DNA of 64,000 nucleotides from Calonectria ilicicola (GCA_020809705.1 CP085830.1:248001-312000), one strand, 5' to 3'; shown: positions 13,352-25,854, counted from the first letter of the stretch. The notes: generated by a model from the sequence alone, not told the origin. Made by a program: numbers and translations.

Positions 13352-14596
13352 ATGCGTTCTAGAATAATTTGGGCTTTCCAAACAAATCGAGTTTCCCGCC
13401 TTCAATTGCGACCAATTTCCCACGTTATCAAAGTAACTCCGCCACTGCGCCGCCCATTTCCCCGCACCATCATGACAGCCAACAGAGCGGCATGGGTTGA
13501 CAGCCCTGGCAAACAGATTCGGGTTGGCATCCATGACCTAGGTAAAGTCGGTCCCGGAGAAGTCCTAATTAAGAACCACACCGTGGCCATCAACCCTGCG
13601 GACTATCTATTACAGTTTACTGGTGGCTGGGTGGAGAAATGGCCCACCATTCTAGGCTATGATGTGGCCGGTGAGGTTGTCTGCGCGGGAGTCGGGGTTG
13701 ATGAGCTGTCTCCGGGTCAGCGAGTTCTGGCATGCGCGCTACAGCTCAGCTTGAGAGACTGTGCGTTTCAAGAATACTCAATAGTAAAGGCCGATGTTGT
13801 AACACCCATCCCTGACACAATGACATTGCAACACGCTGCAGTTATACCCCTGGCATTTGCCACTGCAGCCGCCGGTTTGTACCAAAAGGATTATTTAGCT
13901 CTGCCGCGGCCTCGCCTGGGAAATGTCCCCAAGATCAATAAGACAATTCTCATTTGGGGGGGCAGTTCAAGCGTTGGCTGTGCAGCAATCCAGTTGGCGG
14001 TCGCGTCTGGCCTTGATGTTGTAACAACTGCCTCACCCAGAAATTTTGACTTGTGCCTGAGTTTGGGGGCTAAACATGTTTTCGATCGAAATGCGCCCGA
14101 TATCAAAGACCAATTAACCAAGTCTCTCATGAAGGGCACGATAGCAGGTGCTTTCGCTGGTGAGTATTGAACCCATACCTAGGCACCTAGCATAGCGACC
14201 TAGTGCTAACACACAGCAGCTGTTAGTACCTTTGACATTGTGACAACGGTTGCAGAGATTCTATCAAGTCTCGGAGGTGGGTTTATATCCACCAGCAAAG
14301 CCGTCCCGGATAACCTTCCAGAAAATGTGTCAGCAAAAATGGGTATGTTGACTCCTGTGTGATGTGGCGGGATTATCGCAATTTTAACCAAGGTCACAGT
14401 CGGCGCAACCGATTTTGCTGCGGTCGAGGGCCGCAAATTCTTCAAAGACTATCTGCCAGCCGCTCTCGAATCTGGCTCCTACAGGGCTATGCCCGAGGCA
14501 CATATTATCGGAAATGGAATCGAAAGCATACAGACAGGAGTTGAGGAATTGGCTAAGGGAGTATCCGCCAAGAAGCTCGTTGTCAATCTGCAGTAA
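13352..14596 (+). CDS. Medium-chain reductase of the ToxD / trans-ER-like type
   Basis: Exons 13352-14159, 14217-14342 and 14400-14596 close in frame (376 aa). The enzyme is a zinc-free MDR oxidoreductase: AINPADYLLQF and GYDVAGEV in the GroES-like part, IWGGSSSVGCAAIQLA as the NAD(P)H-binding loop, ending VSAKKLVVNLQ. Family members usually start at the second Met here (13472, MTANRAAW), giving about 336 aa; the preceding 40 residues are basic and rich in Arg and Ser and could be an N-terminal extension or untranslated leader. The first acceptor is ambiguous by 3 nt (14216 or 14219). The gene lies tail to tail with the second HR-PKS, so it may supply an extra enoyl or keto reduction step; that is inference from position. 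Confidence 0.85.
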
Positions 14597-14716
14597 AGAA
14601 AGCAATTGGTTTAAATCATTGCGCCATGGGATAAAAGTTCAATGAAAATGCAAATCGACAAATCTTGATCTCAAGCGTTTTGTACGCAAGTAGCTATGCT
14701 CGATATGAATTATTTT

Positions 14717-17700
14717 CTAAAGTACTTGAATATCTAGGTCTAAGAATTTGGGCACCAGTTTGCTTGACCCTGCAATCTTCTCAGCCAAGTCCGCAATACT
14801 TGGACTTCCGAGAACATCAAAGATGCTAATACTACATCGCATCTCCTTTATCAACCAATTTCGAAGCTCAACGGCCATCAAAGAGTCAACTCCATAAGAA
14901 TGCAAGGCCTTGCTTGCTTCAATATCCTCAGCTGAAGTGTCCATGACTCTCGCTAGCCTGCTCTTGATGCTCTCAGTGATGATGTCTGAAGCCTGGGCTG
15001 GAGATGTTGATGCCTGCAGCGATGCACATAGGTCGTTAGACTCGCCACCCTGACCGTCAGATCCTGATCCGGCTGCAAGCTCAGCTTGAACAAGTTGCTT
15101 AAATCGTGCGTCCGAAAAATAAAACGGAGTGTCGAGCGAGTGTTCGGCAACATGGCCGCCTGTCGCCAAACCAGTAATAATCTGCGAAGGGATTTTATGC
15201 ATCGAACCCTCATCCTGAGTAGGAATTGTACCACGCATGGCCGCAGTCATCAGGCAGAGGAATTCTGACTCTGGAAGGCCCATAGACTCCCATTTCTTAA
15301 GGTTACTAGTGCCTTGGCGCTCAGCCACAAATCCAACATCAAGCATCAGACCGAGATCGATACTGGTAGCTGGAAGGCCTTGGGAGCGACGGTAGTGGGT
15401 GAGACTATCCATGAATGTGTTTCCTGCTGCATAGTTGGCCTGTCCTGGATTTCCAGTGACACCAGAGATTGAGCTCATCATGATGAAATGGTCAAGGTTC
15501 TTGGGCAGCAGCCGATGAAGGTTCCAAGAACCCTGAACCTTTGGTCGCAGCGATGTTTTGAAGTCTTCATGGGACATGTTTTCAAAAATTCTATCCAAAT
15601 GTTAGTTCCAATCCAGTCGGTTAAAATTGTAGTTTCACTTACCCATCGCGAAGAACCATGGCTCCTTGGATACATCCTGCAATTGGTGGTAGCTCTGAAC
15701 CATATCTCTCGAGAACAGATCGAACTTGTTCCTCATCTGCTACATCGCAGCTGTGGAAAATTGCATTTGCTCCGCGGCGTTCGAGCTCAGCAGCCAAGGG
15801 CTTCGACTTGGGATCAGAAGCACCGGATCGTGACACAAAAGCCAAATGTTTCGCACCACAGTCTGCCATATGCAGTGCCACACTTCTTCCAAGGCCACCT
15901 AAGCCACCAACAATCAGATAGGTAGCGTCAGGTTTCAGACGCATGGCGTTTCTCACGGATGGATGCACCTTGATTGAGTCACCAGGTCTTATAGTAACCA
16001 CGGCTTTGCCCATATACTGGCCCGATTCAACAGTCGTGAGGGCTTGTTGGAGGTCAGTTACTGAATACTCAGTAATATTGTGAACGGGTCTAATGACACC
16101 CTGTGCAAGCATAGAAGCTGTATCGGCAAGAAGAGCGCTCATCTTAGCAGGTTGGTTGGCTAACATCAGGTTCAAATTGAAAGTAGCAAATGTTGCACCT
16201 CGTTTGAAGGGTGCCATATCCAGAGATGAGTGAGCATCTGCATCCTTGAGGCCAATATCGACAAACCTACCAAAAGGTGCGATGCAATGCCAACTCTGTC
16301 GGAGGAGTTCCCCAGAGAGACAGTTCAGGACAACATCCACTCCTTTGTTGTCAGTAGCCTGCTTGATTTGATCCAGAGATGCAGCGTCGCGACTGCTGAA
16401 AATGTGATCTTGAGGAATACTGTATATCTCGTGAAGCATCTGTTGCTTGGCTGGTGATCCAACAGTGACGAATACTTCGGCGTTGTAGAATTTTGCAAGC
16501 TGGATTGCCGCCTGCCCAACAGCTCCAGAAGCAGCATGGATGAGAACCGTCTCGCCAGCTTGCAGTTTGGCCAAATCTCTGAGACATCCGATAGCCGTCG
16601 TAAAAGCTACCGGGATCGATGCCGCCTCAGCAAATGACATTCTGTCTGAAATAAGCTGGCAGAACCTTTGCTTTGTTCGACCATGTGTCTTGAAAGAGCC
16701 AGCAGAAATTTGGTACACACGATCTCCAGGCTTGAACTTTGTCACATCGGCTCCAATTCTCTTCACGATTCCACTCGATTCTCGTCCAATAAAAGACTCC
16801 TGAAGCTGTCCCATAAGAGCCATGATGTCATGCGAACTATGAAAATGTTAGCCATTGATCTTAGTGGTCTAAGTAACATGAACAACTTACCTGACGCCGA
16901 TTGCTTGAGACTCAATCTCGATCTCATCCGATAGAAGGTCCTGGTTGCATGTGCCGTCTGCTTTGAAGTAAACCGAATCAAGTATACCCGGTCGATGAAT
17001 ATCCAGCTCCACAGGAATGGGCAAATTCTCCACATTAATTACTTCGCTGGCAGTTTTGGAGAGCTGTCCAGAAATGCATTTGTCGAGATGTGTCTCTGGA
17101 GTGTAGCGAGATAGGTAGCACAGCCCGTTATCCACTACGTATTCTGTGTCTTCCAAATCTGAAAGGAATATGTCTGAGATTAGCTGCGCAGTCTTCTCCG
17201 TCTCACTCAATGCATCAGGTCTTAAAAGCACAGAGATAAGGCCCAGGTTCGGGTTCTCATTTCTGACAGTTCTAAACAGCCCAGTGGTGACTTCAAAATG
17301 GGGCTTCGAGGATGCAGACAGCCAAACAAGTCTTTCGCTGTGCAGCAAGAAATCCTTAAGTGAATCAAATAAGGCTACATTAGCATCAAGTTCCAGGGGC
17401 TCGTCAACCTCTAGTAGCGAAATGGAGTAAGTAGCACGAATATTTGGAAGATCTCGGACAAGATCGCTGTATGTCTGAACAGCTAGCCCAGAAGATTCAA
17501 GCTGTTCCGTGATTCGGTTCGCAAGAAGAAGGCAGTGTTGAGATGTCTTTATAGGCAGAAGCAGGGATACCGTTTCGATTGGGTTGGAAAGGTCCAGATG
17601 GTTGGTTCTTGATGCGATGACGACGCCATTGCAAGTTTGGCTTCCAGTGACTGGCAGGTAAACCACCTTGTGCAACCCGGAGGGTGTAAAAAGGCCCTGC

Positions 17701-20700
17701 AAGTCTCCAGTGAACTTTGGTGATGGGGCTGTGATCAAACACCCTCTTGGGCTCAAGAATGAGGCAACACAGCTCATGTAATCAACACCAGCAGCATCAG
17801 CCATCTGATCCACGTTGATAATGATATCATACGTGCCCTTGATTTTAGCTTCATCATGCTCGGTCTTGTTTAGTTCCAGTGCCTCAAAAGATGCCCCAAC
17901 ACCCAGATCTTTTGCTTGTTGCCTCAACGAATCATGTTCATCCGGTTTCAAATTTGCGACAGTCCAATTGACTGCAGATAGGATACCCGGTCTGGTTGTA
18001 GAGAGAAATCGCAAAATTTGATTGGTAATGGAGATGTCACCACCAGTAATCTCCAAGATTCGCGCTTTTGGTTCTGCGCGTGACACCAGTTCAATTAACT
18101 AATGGGGTTAGCAATCGAAGACAAAATATAGGTAGGCTACATACCTGTGACAGACGTTGGACAATTTCAAACATTCCATCCTCAGCATCCCCAACAAATC
18201 TGGGCGCTTCTTTGGCCAGGTATTGTAACAGACCCTCTTCAGAAGTAAAACGCAGGCTGGGCACTGTATCAAGGACACCATATCGTGATCTCACTGCCAG
18301 TCCCGCTTCGGCAGTTCCGTTATCAGATCCAATCTCTCTGCAATGCATTCCAGAAATCTGAACCTGGACATCTTGACCATCAGTATCTCCAAAGGCGATT
18401 TCAGCAGTGAGCTCAGCTCGGCCCTTGGTCTGTATACTGGCGTATCCTCAAAGGTGATGCCCGGCTCCACGTGGGCAAGTTGTAGAAATCTTGATGTTCT
18501 CGATGAAGGACGGGATGAATGCAGCCTCCATCTTTGACCCAGGTGTGCTCAATGCAGGAAATAGCAATTGGAACATGCAGTCGAGTGTTGAAGGATGCAG
18601 AATATGGTCATCCTCGTGATTTGACGGCATCAGTGACTTGGTGTCATGAATGACAACGGTTCCACATGCAAGATTCTCGCTGTGTCGAATGTTGGTAAGG
18701 TTCTGGAAAGCCGGGCCATATTGGAGACCAAATGATCCCACATGAGAATAAAATTGTGCAGTGTCTACCTGAGCTTCGCAATGTGATTCATGAGAGTGCA
18801 GGGTCGACCCAAAGCCATTGAAAACTTTCGGCGTCTGTTCCAAAACAGATACCGACTTATACTTCAAGGACACAAAGCCACAGCAGTTTATCTCAAGAGG
18901 AGACCCAAGAGGAGCGCTGGATATTTTAAACTCATAACTGTCTTCCAAGAGACGATTGGTCTTCGATCGGAGGAGTTGAATCTTGGTTTCGATGCCAACA
19001 TCGTCATCAGGAATCATCATCGACCTCTCAATTCGGATGTCATGCAAGTTGACTGATTCGAGGTGGCGGTTAGAGTCAGCAATTCGTCGCGCAGCTTCGA
19101 TAACCATGCTAATCATCCCCGCTCCGGGGTAGAGGATTGACGATTGGACCTTATGATCTCTGATCCAAGGTACTTCGGAAGTGCGCAGAATATGTCGCCA
19201 GACAGGATCGCCGTTAACAAAATCCGGTGCAGGAGCACCCAGCAAATCGACCCGATTATGCGCTCGGAAGCGATGTGCCTTGCTAATCCGGGACTTGGAC
19301 CAATACGATTTTTCGTGGTTCCAAGTGTATGTTGGGAGATCAACAAGAGGTGCTCCAACTGAATCTTGGTCAATTCGGTTGACAGAGCTGATATCAACAT
19401 CAAGACCATGCGCGAAAAGATTTCCTGCCGCCTCAACTGCGGTTTGAGTGGCGTCTTTCCCACGCTTCAGTAGTGAGTCATAGTCAACGTTTCTAAAGCC
19501 TCCAGCATTCAGGATCTGCTTGACCGAGCCTTGGAGAGCAGCATGGGGTCCAATCTCCAACAAGAAATCGACGGTAGACTCTCCAGCTCTTCTACGACGA
19601 CCATCTCCCTTCATCAAGCAGTCAAGGGCATCCGAGAACTCAACCGGAGAAGTAAGATTCTCAACCCAGTATGATGGGTCGAGCTTCTTCAAATCCAATG
19701 TCTTGCCAGTAACGCTAGAAACCATCTTAATCGTCGCTTTCTGCTCCGAAGCACAGTCTGAAATGCTATCCAGGTACTCTTGTGCAATGTTGGACATGTG
19801 ATAAGAATGGTAGGCATTCTCGACCCTCAACTTCCTGGCAAAAAGGCCCTCTGACTTGAGTATTTTCTCAATCTCATCAATGCCAGACTCGTCACCCGAG
19901 ATTGTGACGGACTCAGGCGAGTTGCTGCATGCAACCTGAATCTTTCCAGCAGAAACCTGGGAAATGTATTTCTGGGCTTGCTTTGCCGAGCATCCTGCCG
20001 CAAGCATGGAGCCCTTGAGATCTGGATACTTTGTTGCCATTTCAGAGGACAATTTGCCTCGCCAGTAGGCAATCTTCCATCCCTGTTCACGGGTAATGGC
20101 CCCTGCGCATACAGCTGCTGAGATCTCTCCGCTGGAGTGGCCGATTGTGGCATTAGGCTCCACACCCAAGACTTCAGAAGATCCAAAATGGCCGTCTGCA
20201 AAATGGTGCAAATTGGCTGCGCGAATTTAGCCAAGTGAAGTTGAGATGACTTGTTGTCTCGAGTTAACTCCTCCAGAACCGACCACTCGCACCCAAGTTC
20301 GTCTCGAAGATAGCTTTCTGCGCTAAGAATGGATTGCTTGAAGACAGGGTAGCTGAGCAACTCTTGGCCCATGCCAGCCCACTGGGCACCTTGTCCAGTA
20401 AACACAAACGCAATGCGAGGTTTCTTGACGGATCTGATTGGTTTAAGATTTCCGGATTCCAAACTCTCAATCAGTTGTTCGTGAGTATCGGCGACTACAA
20501 AGCTCTTCCATGGAAGAACCGAGCGCCGAGTGTTTAATGTGTGTGCCAATTTGTCAAGATGGTGATCTGATGGCAGTAGCTCCTTCTTTTCGATCAGTTG
20601 CTTGAAATGCTTTGCATATTTATCACCCATTGAGAGAAGTGCTGATTTCTCATGTGCGGAAAATGTAAGGAGTCGGCGAATTGGTGTCACATCAGATGTG

Positions 20701-22294
20701 GTGGACTGGCTACATGAATCCACCATGACTCCAGAGTCAGTACTTCCAGCACCATCTGAGCTTCCGCCTGAACTTGATTCCTGCTCAAGCTCACCAGTGT
20801 TGTGATTGCCCTCAATTCCTAGGCTGCGGAGATAGGAAGCAGCATCGTCAAGAATGACGTGAGCGTTAGTTCCTCCATAACCAAAAGAGTTGATGCTGGC
20901 TCTCCTCACTCCTGGATAAGGCCATGGAGTGCTGACAGTGGGAACCTTCAACTTGGACGCTTCAAATGGGATTCTAGGATTAAGATTTTTTAAGTGAATA
21001 TTAGGAGGAATTATGCCTTTCTCAAGGACCATGACAGCTTTGATGAAGCCGGCCAAGCCAGCTGCACCTTCTGTGTGGCGAATCTACACTTGGATCAGTA
21101 AAGGTTCCATCACATATTAGTCCAAGTACTCACATTTGGCTTGATAGAGCCTACGAATAGAAGTTTGTGTGGATCTCTCTTCTCCGTAATTGTCCTTGCA
21201 ATCGCAGATGTCTCCACCGCATCACCAGCAGTGGTGCCTGTGCCCTGTAATGGGAGTCAGAGTGATACAAATCGGAGGCCAATTATGGAAGACTTACATG
21301 TGCTTCAAAATAATTTGTATCATCAAAGGTCAGATTGGCGTTCTTGTACACCGATCTAATAAGACTGGCCTGAGCAGTCGGGCTTGGCAGAGTAATTCCA
21401 GATGTGTGACCATCTTGATTAACCCCAGTGCCGCGAATGACAGCTCGGATGCAGTCACCATCCTGGATTGCTTGATCAAGTGACTTCAGAATAACTGCAG
21501 AAATGCCTTCTCCTCTGCCGTACCCGTCGGCTCGTGAATAAAAGGATTTAGATAGACCATCTTTTGAAAGGAAGTTCATGTTGGACATCCACATGGGCAT
21601 GTCGGGGTTCAGCATCAATGTTGTGCCTCCTGCGACAGCCACTTTGGAAGTTCCATCGCTAATAGACTGGCAAGCAAGATGCAGTGCCACCAGACTCGAA
21701 GAGCAGGCAGTGTCTAATGTGAGACTGGGACCATGCCAGTCAAAGAACCAAGACACTCGGTTGGCCAGCATGCCGGCACCCATTCCGGATCCGCTATATT
21801 TGGGTGCAGTCTCGGAATCTCTCCCCAAAAGATCAGCCCAGTCACGGGTAAAAGCACCCACAAAGCAACTAGTATTACTCCCCACGAGGGACTCCATGCG
21901 ACATCCAGCGCTTTCAAGTCCCTCATACACTACCTCGAGGAGCATCCTCTGCTGAGGGTCCATTGCCTTGGCATCATCTGGGGAGATGCCAAAAAATGAA
22001 GCATCAAAGGCAGCAACATCGTCAGAGAGAAAGTGTGCGCCCTCCGCACTGGCAGTACCCAGCTTGTGGCTTGGGTGTTGGAAAGCTTCAACATTGAAGC
22101 GATCCGCAGGTATCTTGGAGTAGCCACCTAATAAAAGTTTTAGCTTTGAGTGTCATCACAATTTTGACCGCCGGCTTACTCTTTGCATTGTTAATCAGCT
22201 CCCACAATCTTTCGGGGTTGGAGCTATCACCAGGAAAGCGGCATCCCATGCCTACCACAGCCACGGCCGCGGGAGAGATATTTGTCGTGCTCAT
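14717..22294 (-). pseudogene. Second highly reducing PKS (KS-AT-DH-psiMT-ER-KR-ACP), broken by a frameshift and a TGA
   Basis: Seven exons: 22294-22180, 22127-21298, 21244-21134, 21083-18145, 18098-16891, 16836-15643 and 15590-14717. They total 7,271 nt, exactly one base short of a full frame (~2,423 aa if restored). Lesion 1: in the AT domain near 20165-20167 a GGG run must gain one base to join DLLKSW to GVEPNATIGHSSGE. Lesion 2: an in-frame TGA at 18448-18450 after the DH, with open frame on both sides; no intron explains it. Domains: KS (DTACSSS, EAHGTGT, but IRHTEG where GHTEG is usual), AT (GHSSG), DH (HKVQSSILYP, Ser for the usual Gly; LDCMFQ present), degenerate MT (EITGGDISIT, no SAM glycine motif), ER (HAASGAVGQAAIQLA), KR (GGLGGLG, NYAAGN) and ACP (GVDSLMAVEL). 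Overall a LovF-like layout. A start at 22357 is possible but less likely. Confidence 0.88.
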
Positions 22295-23372
22295 GTTGAT
22301 GGTTGGTATTCTAAAATTGAGAATGGCTGAGGAATGGTAATGAAGGCGGTTTGACATCCATACATATAGAATTCATCTTGGTGGCCTCTTCATGTGAAAG
22401 CCAACCTCTTGCTTTCAGGCCGATAGCCGAATCTTCAGCTCATCGGCATCTCCGTGTTCAAAAGTGCGGGCGTCGATATTATCGATTGCTGCAGAAGTCT
22501 AGATTATTGATTCTGCTAGCATAGCGCAGGAAACGACGCCGTCTTACCTTCAGCTCAGAACTAACGAGTAGCAAGGCTTACAGCTGCGTTATGGAGCACG
22601 TAGACAGCAAAGATCCGGTTCTATTTTAAAATGTTTTCTACCAACTGTTGTGCCCGCTGGAGCACTCCCTGGTTCTTTGTGAGTACGAAGATTCTTCCCG
22701 GTAACCTGGTTCGTCGTTGGTGCAGACATGGGTCTCTGGTTCCATCTGCACTATTTGCCGGTTAGCAAGCGTTGTCTCAGGGTTTATGAGTTGATGGTGC
22801 CACGGGGATGTTGAACCGATGCTGTTGTTGAGGCTTAAAACACGTGTGTCAGGGGGAAGCTGGGTCAAAACTATTGTTTGATGCGTCTAGCGCTTGTGGT
22901 CGCTAACCCTGTGGAGCCGCACGGAAACAGCAGACCGCAAATACGAATGTCAATAGTCGTGGAATCCCCCATGCAAGCGAGAGTTCCATCGTGTCTTTAC
23001 TGGGTAGCACCAGCCATGGAAATTGTGGATTATTCTATAGTTCCAAAAAGAGCGTAAGCTGTTGTGGGCGGTAGATCCACATGGTTGATTACAGACACGG
23101 CAATTACTGATCCAGCTGTCCGGATATGCGTAATCGAGCTAACAGGCCATTAGCTCCCGGTGGCTGGCTAGCTTGCCCTAAAAGGGTTTCAGCGCTCCCA
23201 CTTGGACAACCCCCAACGTCACGACGAGATGCCGCGTCTCCGATTCTGATAAGAGGGTGACGACGCAGCTCAACCCTGGTTCAAAGAGGGCTCCAAAGCT
23301 CACATTCTCAGCTCCAGAGTACTCGGTAACCTCTTGCCATCTCTATTTTTTCATCAGACTAAAACAGTCAAG
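22295..23372. promoter_or_regulatory. Divergent intergenic region between HR-PKS 2 and the FSH hydrolase
   Basis: About 1.08 kb between two divergent starts. No coding sequence seen. The layout suggests the hydrolase was controlled together with the PKS. I see no repeated operator. Confidence 0.4.
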
Positions 23373-24215
23373 ATGCGCATTCTCTGTCTGCATGGGCGAG
23401 GAACCAATTCGGATATTTTTGAGAGCCAGCTTGGTAAGTTCAACAAACAAATTTCTGCCAACCATCCACGTCCAAGACTTGTGACTAACAGCTTCTCTCT
23501 CCCCACAGCCCCAATTATTAGTCGACTCCCAGGAAGCTATGAGTTCGACTTTGTCGATGCCCCGTCCGAAGTGAATGCCGCGCCAGGTGTTGCCTCGCAC
23601 CATCCAGGACCCTACCTAGCTTGGCATCGCCGTTGCTTTACCGATGATGTCTTGGCAGCCCATGAATACATCAAGACTATTATCGAAGAGGATGGGCCTT
23701 ATGACGGCGTCGTAGGGTTTTCTCAAGGTGCTGCACTAGCCGCTAGTCTGCTCCTGTCACATCAAATCCAAAGCCCGGAGGAACCCACACCTTTCAAATT
23801 TGCGATATTGATCTGCAGCGTGCTTCCACTAACTCCATCTGAAGATTTGGGTATACCGTACACTAAACAGGTTTTAGAGTACGAGGCAGAGTTTAAAGAA
23901 TTCTTAGGGCTCGGAGAAGACGACTTTGGTGCAGACGCACCCTCGGCGACTGCGCACATTTATGAGCCATTTCTCGAAGCAGATGCACCTCAAAGCCCAC
24001 AGCAAAGCAAAATTGATCTTCCAACTCTACACATGCTCGGCTCTGAGGACAGGTTTTTCCCATTTGGGAAATATGCTGTGAGTCTGTGCGAAGAAAGAAA
24101 AACAGAAGTCATCATCAATCAATGCGGGCATGAGCTACCTCGCTCCGAAGACTGCCTGGATAAAGCAGCCGCTCTAATTGAGCAAATTATAGAATTATCA
24201 AAGATCGACTTTTAA
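23373..24215 (+). CDS. FSH-family serine hydrolase, LovG-like thioesterase candidate
   Basis: Exons 23373-23433 and 23509-24215 give 255 aa, normal for the FSH1 (DUF341) alpha/beta-hydrolase family. The protein opens with MRILCLHGRGTNSDIF, has the nucleophile elbow GFSQGAA, an acid region LGSEDRFFPF and a C-terminal CGHELP His. The 75 nt intron (GTAAGT...CCACAG) is free of in-frame stops, so an unspliced message would carry 25 extra residues. In the lovastatin pathway the FSH protein LovG releases the product from LovB; the gene here stands divergent from HR-PKS 2 and about 19 kb from HR-PKS 1, so a product-release or editing role is likely. Cytosolic; no signal peptide. Confidence 0.88.
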   Translation: MRILCLHGRGTNSDIFESQLGKFNKQISANHPRPRLVTNSFSLPTAPIISRLPGSYEFDFVDAPSEVNAAPGVASHHPGPYLAWHRRCFTDDVLAAHEYIKTIIEEDGPYDGVVGFSQGAALAASLLLSHQIQSPEEPTPFKFAILICSVLPLTPSEDLGIPYTKQVLEYEAEFKEFLGLGEDDFGADAPSATAHIYEPFLEADAPQSPQQSKIDLPTLHMLGSEDRFFPFGKYAVSLCEERKTEVIINQCGHELPRSEDCLDKAAALIEQIIELSKIDF

Positions 24216-25052
24216 GCATATTCACATTTAAAAATGCATGTAATTATAATCAGGCGACACTATCTGGTTTAAGTAAGGATGCTTGGGTAGGACCGGAAAT
24301 AGAGTATAGAATTGGCTCAAAAAAGAAGCAAAAATTTAAAGTTAATCGAGCTCGCAAGAAATCCCAATATAAACGAAAATGAAACGTCAATTAGTCCAGA
24401 AGGCGAAAGAAGAGTATGACCTTGTCACATCTTCACACATACGGAGGTTCAAAACCAAAACCCCTGTTCGGAAGCTGGCGATGAAACCATTTCCAAGCCT
24501 AGGTGGCGATTATTGGTGGAGGGTCTCAAAAATCAGCGAACATGACACAGTTTCAAAATTCTTGATCCTGGCAACTTCCAGTAAATACAAATGCCAAGCG
24601 GTGCTGAGACGGGCTGAACATTCATGAATGCGGCCAAGCTGGCCGCATCAAAGAACATTTACGGAAATGATCGCGAAAATTTCTCTCTATCCCATTACTT
24701 CGACACTGTCTTTTAAGCCATCGGATCACTCGTACATTTTCTTTTTGAGCGAGTTCAAACAACAGCCTCCTTGATTCACCAGTGCAACATCCAGTCGCGT
24801 ATTTCTATGATCCGAATGCACTTGCCGAGGTAAAGATATAGAGGCCGAACACACAGTTCGTAAGCCAACATGTAAGCCAACATGGCGGATAAATACGAAC
24901 CATGATCCTGCTTCAAGTTACATTCCCTCATCATCAACCTCCGAACAACTCTCTTTGGTCTCCATTTCATTCAATCACAGTCTCTTCTACTTTCGTCTGG
25001 CACGACAGTTATTTATTCTTCAGATTTACAATTTTTCACTTACATATTCACA
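24216..25052. other. Intergenic, no gene seen
   Basis: About 840 bases before the cutinase gene. The 5' side of the cutinase is pyrimidine-rich (24945-25050), as is common just upstream of fungal starts. An 82-codon open frame at 24379 has no recognisable feature and is not supported as a gene. Confidence 0.4.
24860..24883. repeat. Tandem duplication of a 12-mer
   Basis: GTAAGCCAACAT is present twice in direct succession. It lies about 170 bases upstream of the cutinase start. No function is evident. Confidence 0.7.
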
Positions 25053-25854
25053 ATGAAGTTCATGAACACTTTCGTTTTCGCCTCCCTAGCCTGGGCTACT
25101 CCATCAAACGTCAAGAGCAAGCGTCAGTTTGGAGGTGCCAACGAAAATGACCTCGAAAACGGCGAATGTAATGACATTGTCTTCATTTTTGCCCGAGGGT
25201 CCACCGAAATCGGAAATATGGTATGCATAGTTAAGCCTTTGCGCTTCTTCGAGTATTTTGGTCATCCTTAAACTCTAACAACCCATAGGGCACTGTCGTT
25301 GGACCTGGAGTTGTTGACGGTCTCAAAGAACAATTTCCTGGCCAAGTTGCTGTACAGGGTGTTGACTACCCTGCCCTTTTGTCAACCAACTTCCTTCCCG
25401 GGGGCGCAGCCCGGGATGATGTTGCCGAGTTGGAGGGTCTCCTAAACACTGCGATGACCCGGTGCCCCGACTCGATCATTGTCACTGGAGGATATTCGTA
25501 AGTGGATGCATCCCTCTTACTGACACAATCCAACCTCGTGAGATACTAATTTGGTGCAACAGTCAAGGCGCAGCTCTAAACCACCGCGCCATCGAAGGCC
25601 TTCCTCAAAACCAGATGGACCGCATTGCCGGTGTGGTCATGTTTGGTGACACTCAGAACCGCGCAGACAATGGCCAAATCAACAACTTTCCCGCTGATAA
25701 AGTCAATATCATTTGTGCTGAGAATCCGCGTGATGCGGTGTGCGATGGTGTCTTGAACGCCGCCGTCCTACCGCCGCATCTCTCTTATGGCCGAAATGCC
25801 GAAGAGGCAGCTGACTTCTTGGCTGGAAAAATCCGCGAGGCGCAGGCCGCCTAA
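25053..25854 (+). CDS. Secreted cutinase (carbohydrate esterase family 5)
   Basis: Exons 25053-25220, 25289-25497 and 25563-25854 close in frame (222 aa), typical cutinase length. A short hydrophobic signal peptide (MKFMNTFVFASLAWA) is followed by a probable Kex2-type site (SKRQFGG). Hallmarks are NDIVFIFARGSTEIGNM, the nucleophile GGYSQGAA (its Ser codon is split by intron 2), the DAVCDG acid and the LSYG His region. Extracellular hydrolase of cutin and other polyesters. Four cysteines (GECND, TRCPD, IICAE, AVCDG) match the two family disulfides. No cluster partner is apparent. Confidence 0.95.

Noticed and set aside
18425..18475. An intron hiding the in-frame TGA of HR-PKS 2
   Set aside because: The only GT upstream within reach would give an intron of about 25 nt, and the sequence on both sides of the TGA is continuous domain sequence in one frame.
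20150..20180. An intron hiding the AT-domain frameshift of HR-PKS 2
   Set aside because: The two frames join without any missing residues (LKSW to GVEP), which leaves no room for an intron.
24379..24627. 82-codon plus-strand frame between the FSH hydrolase and cutinase genes
   Set aside because: No recognisable motif, no splice continuity, composition like the surrounding spacer.
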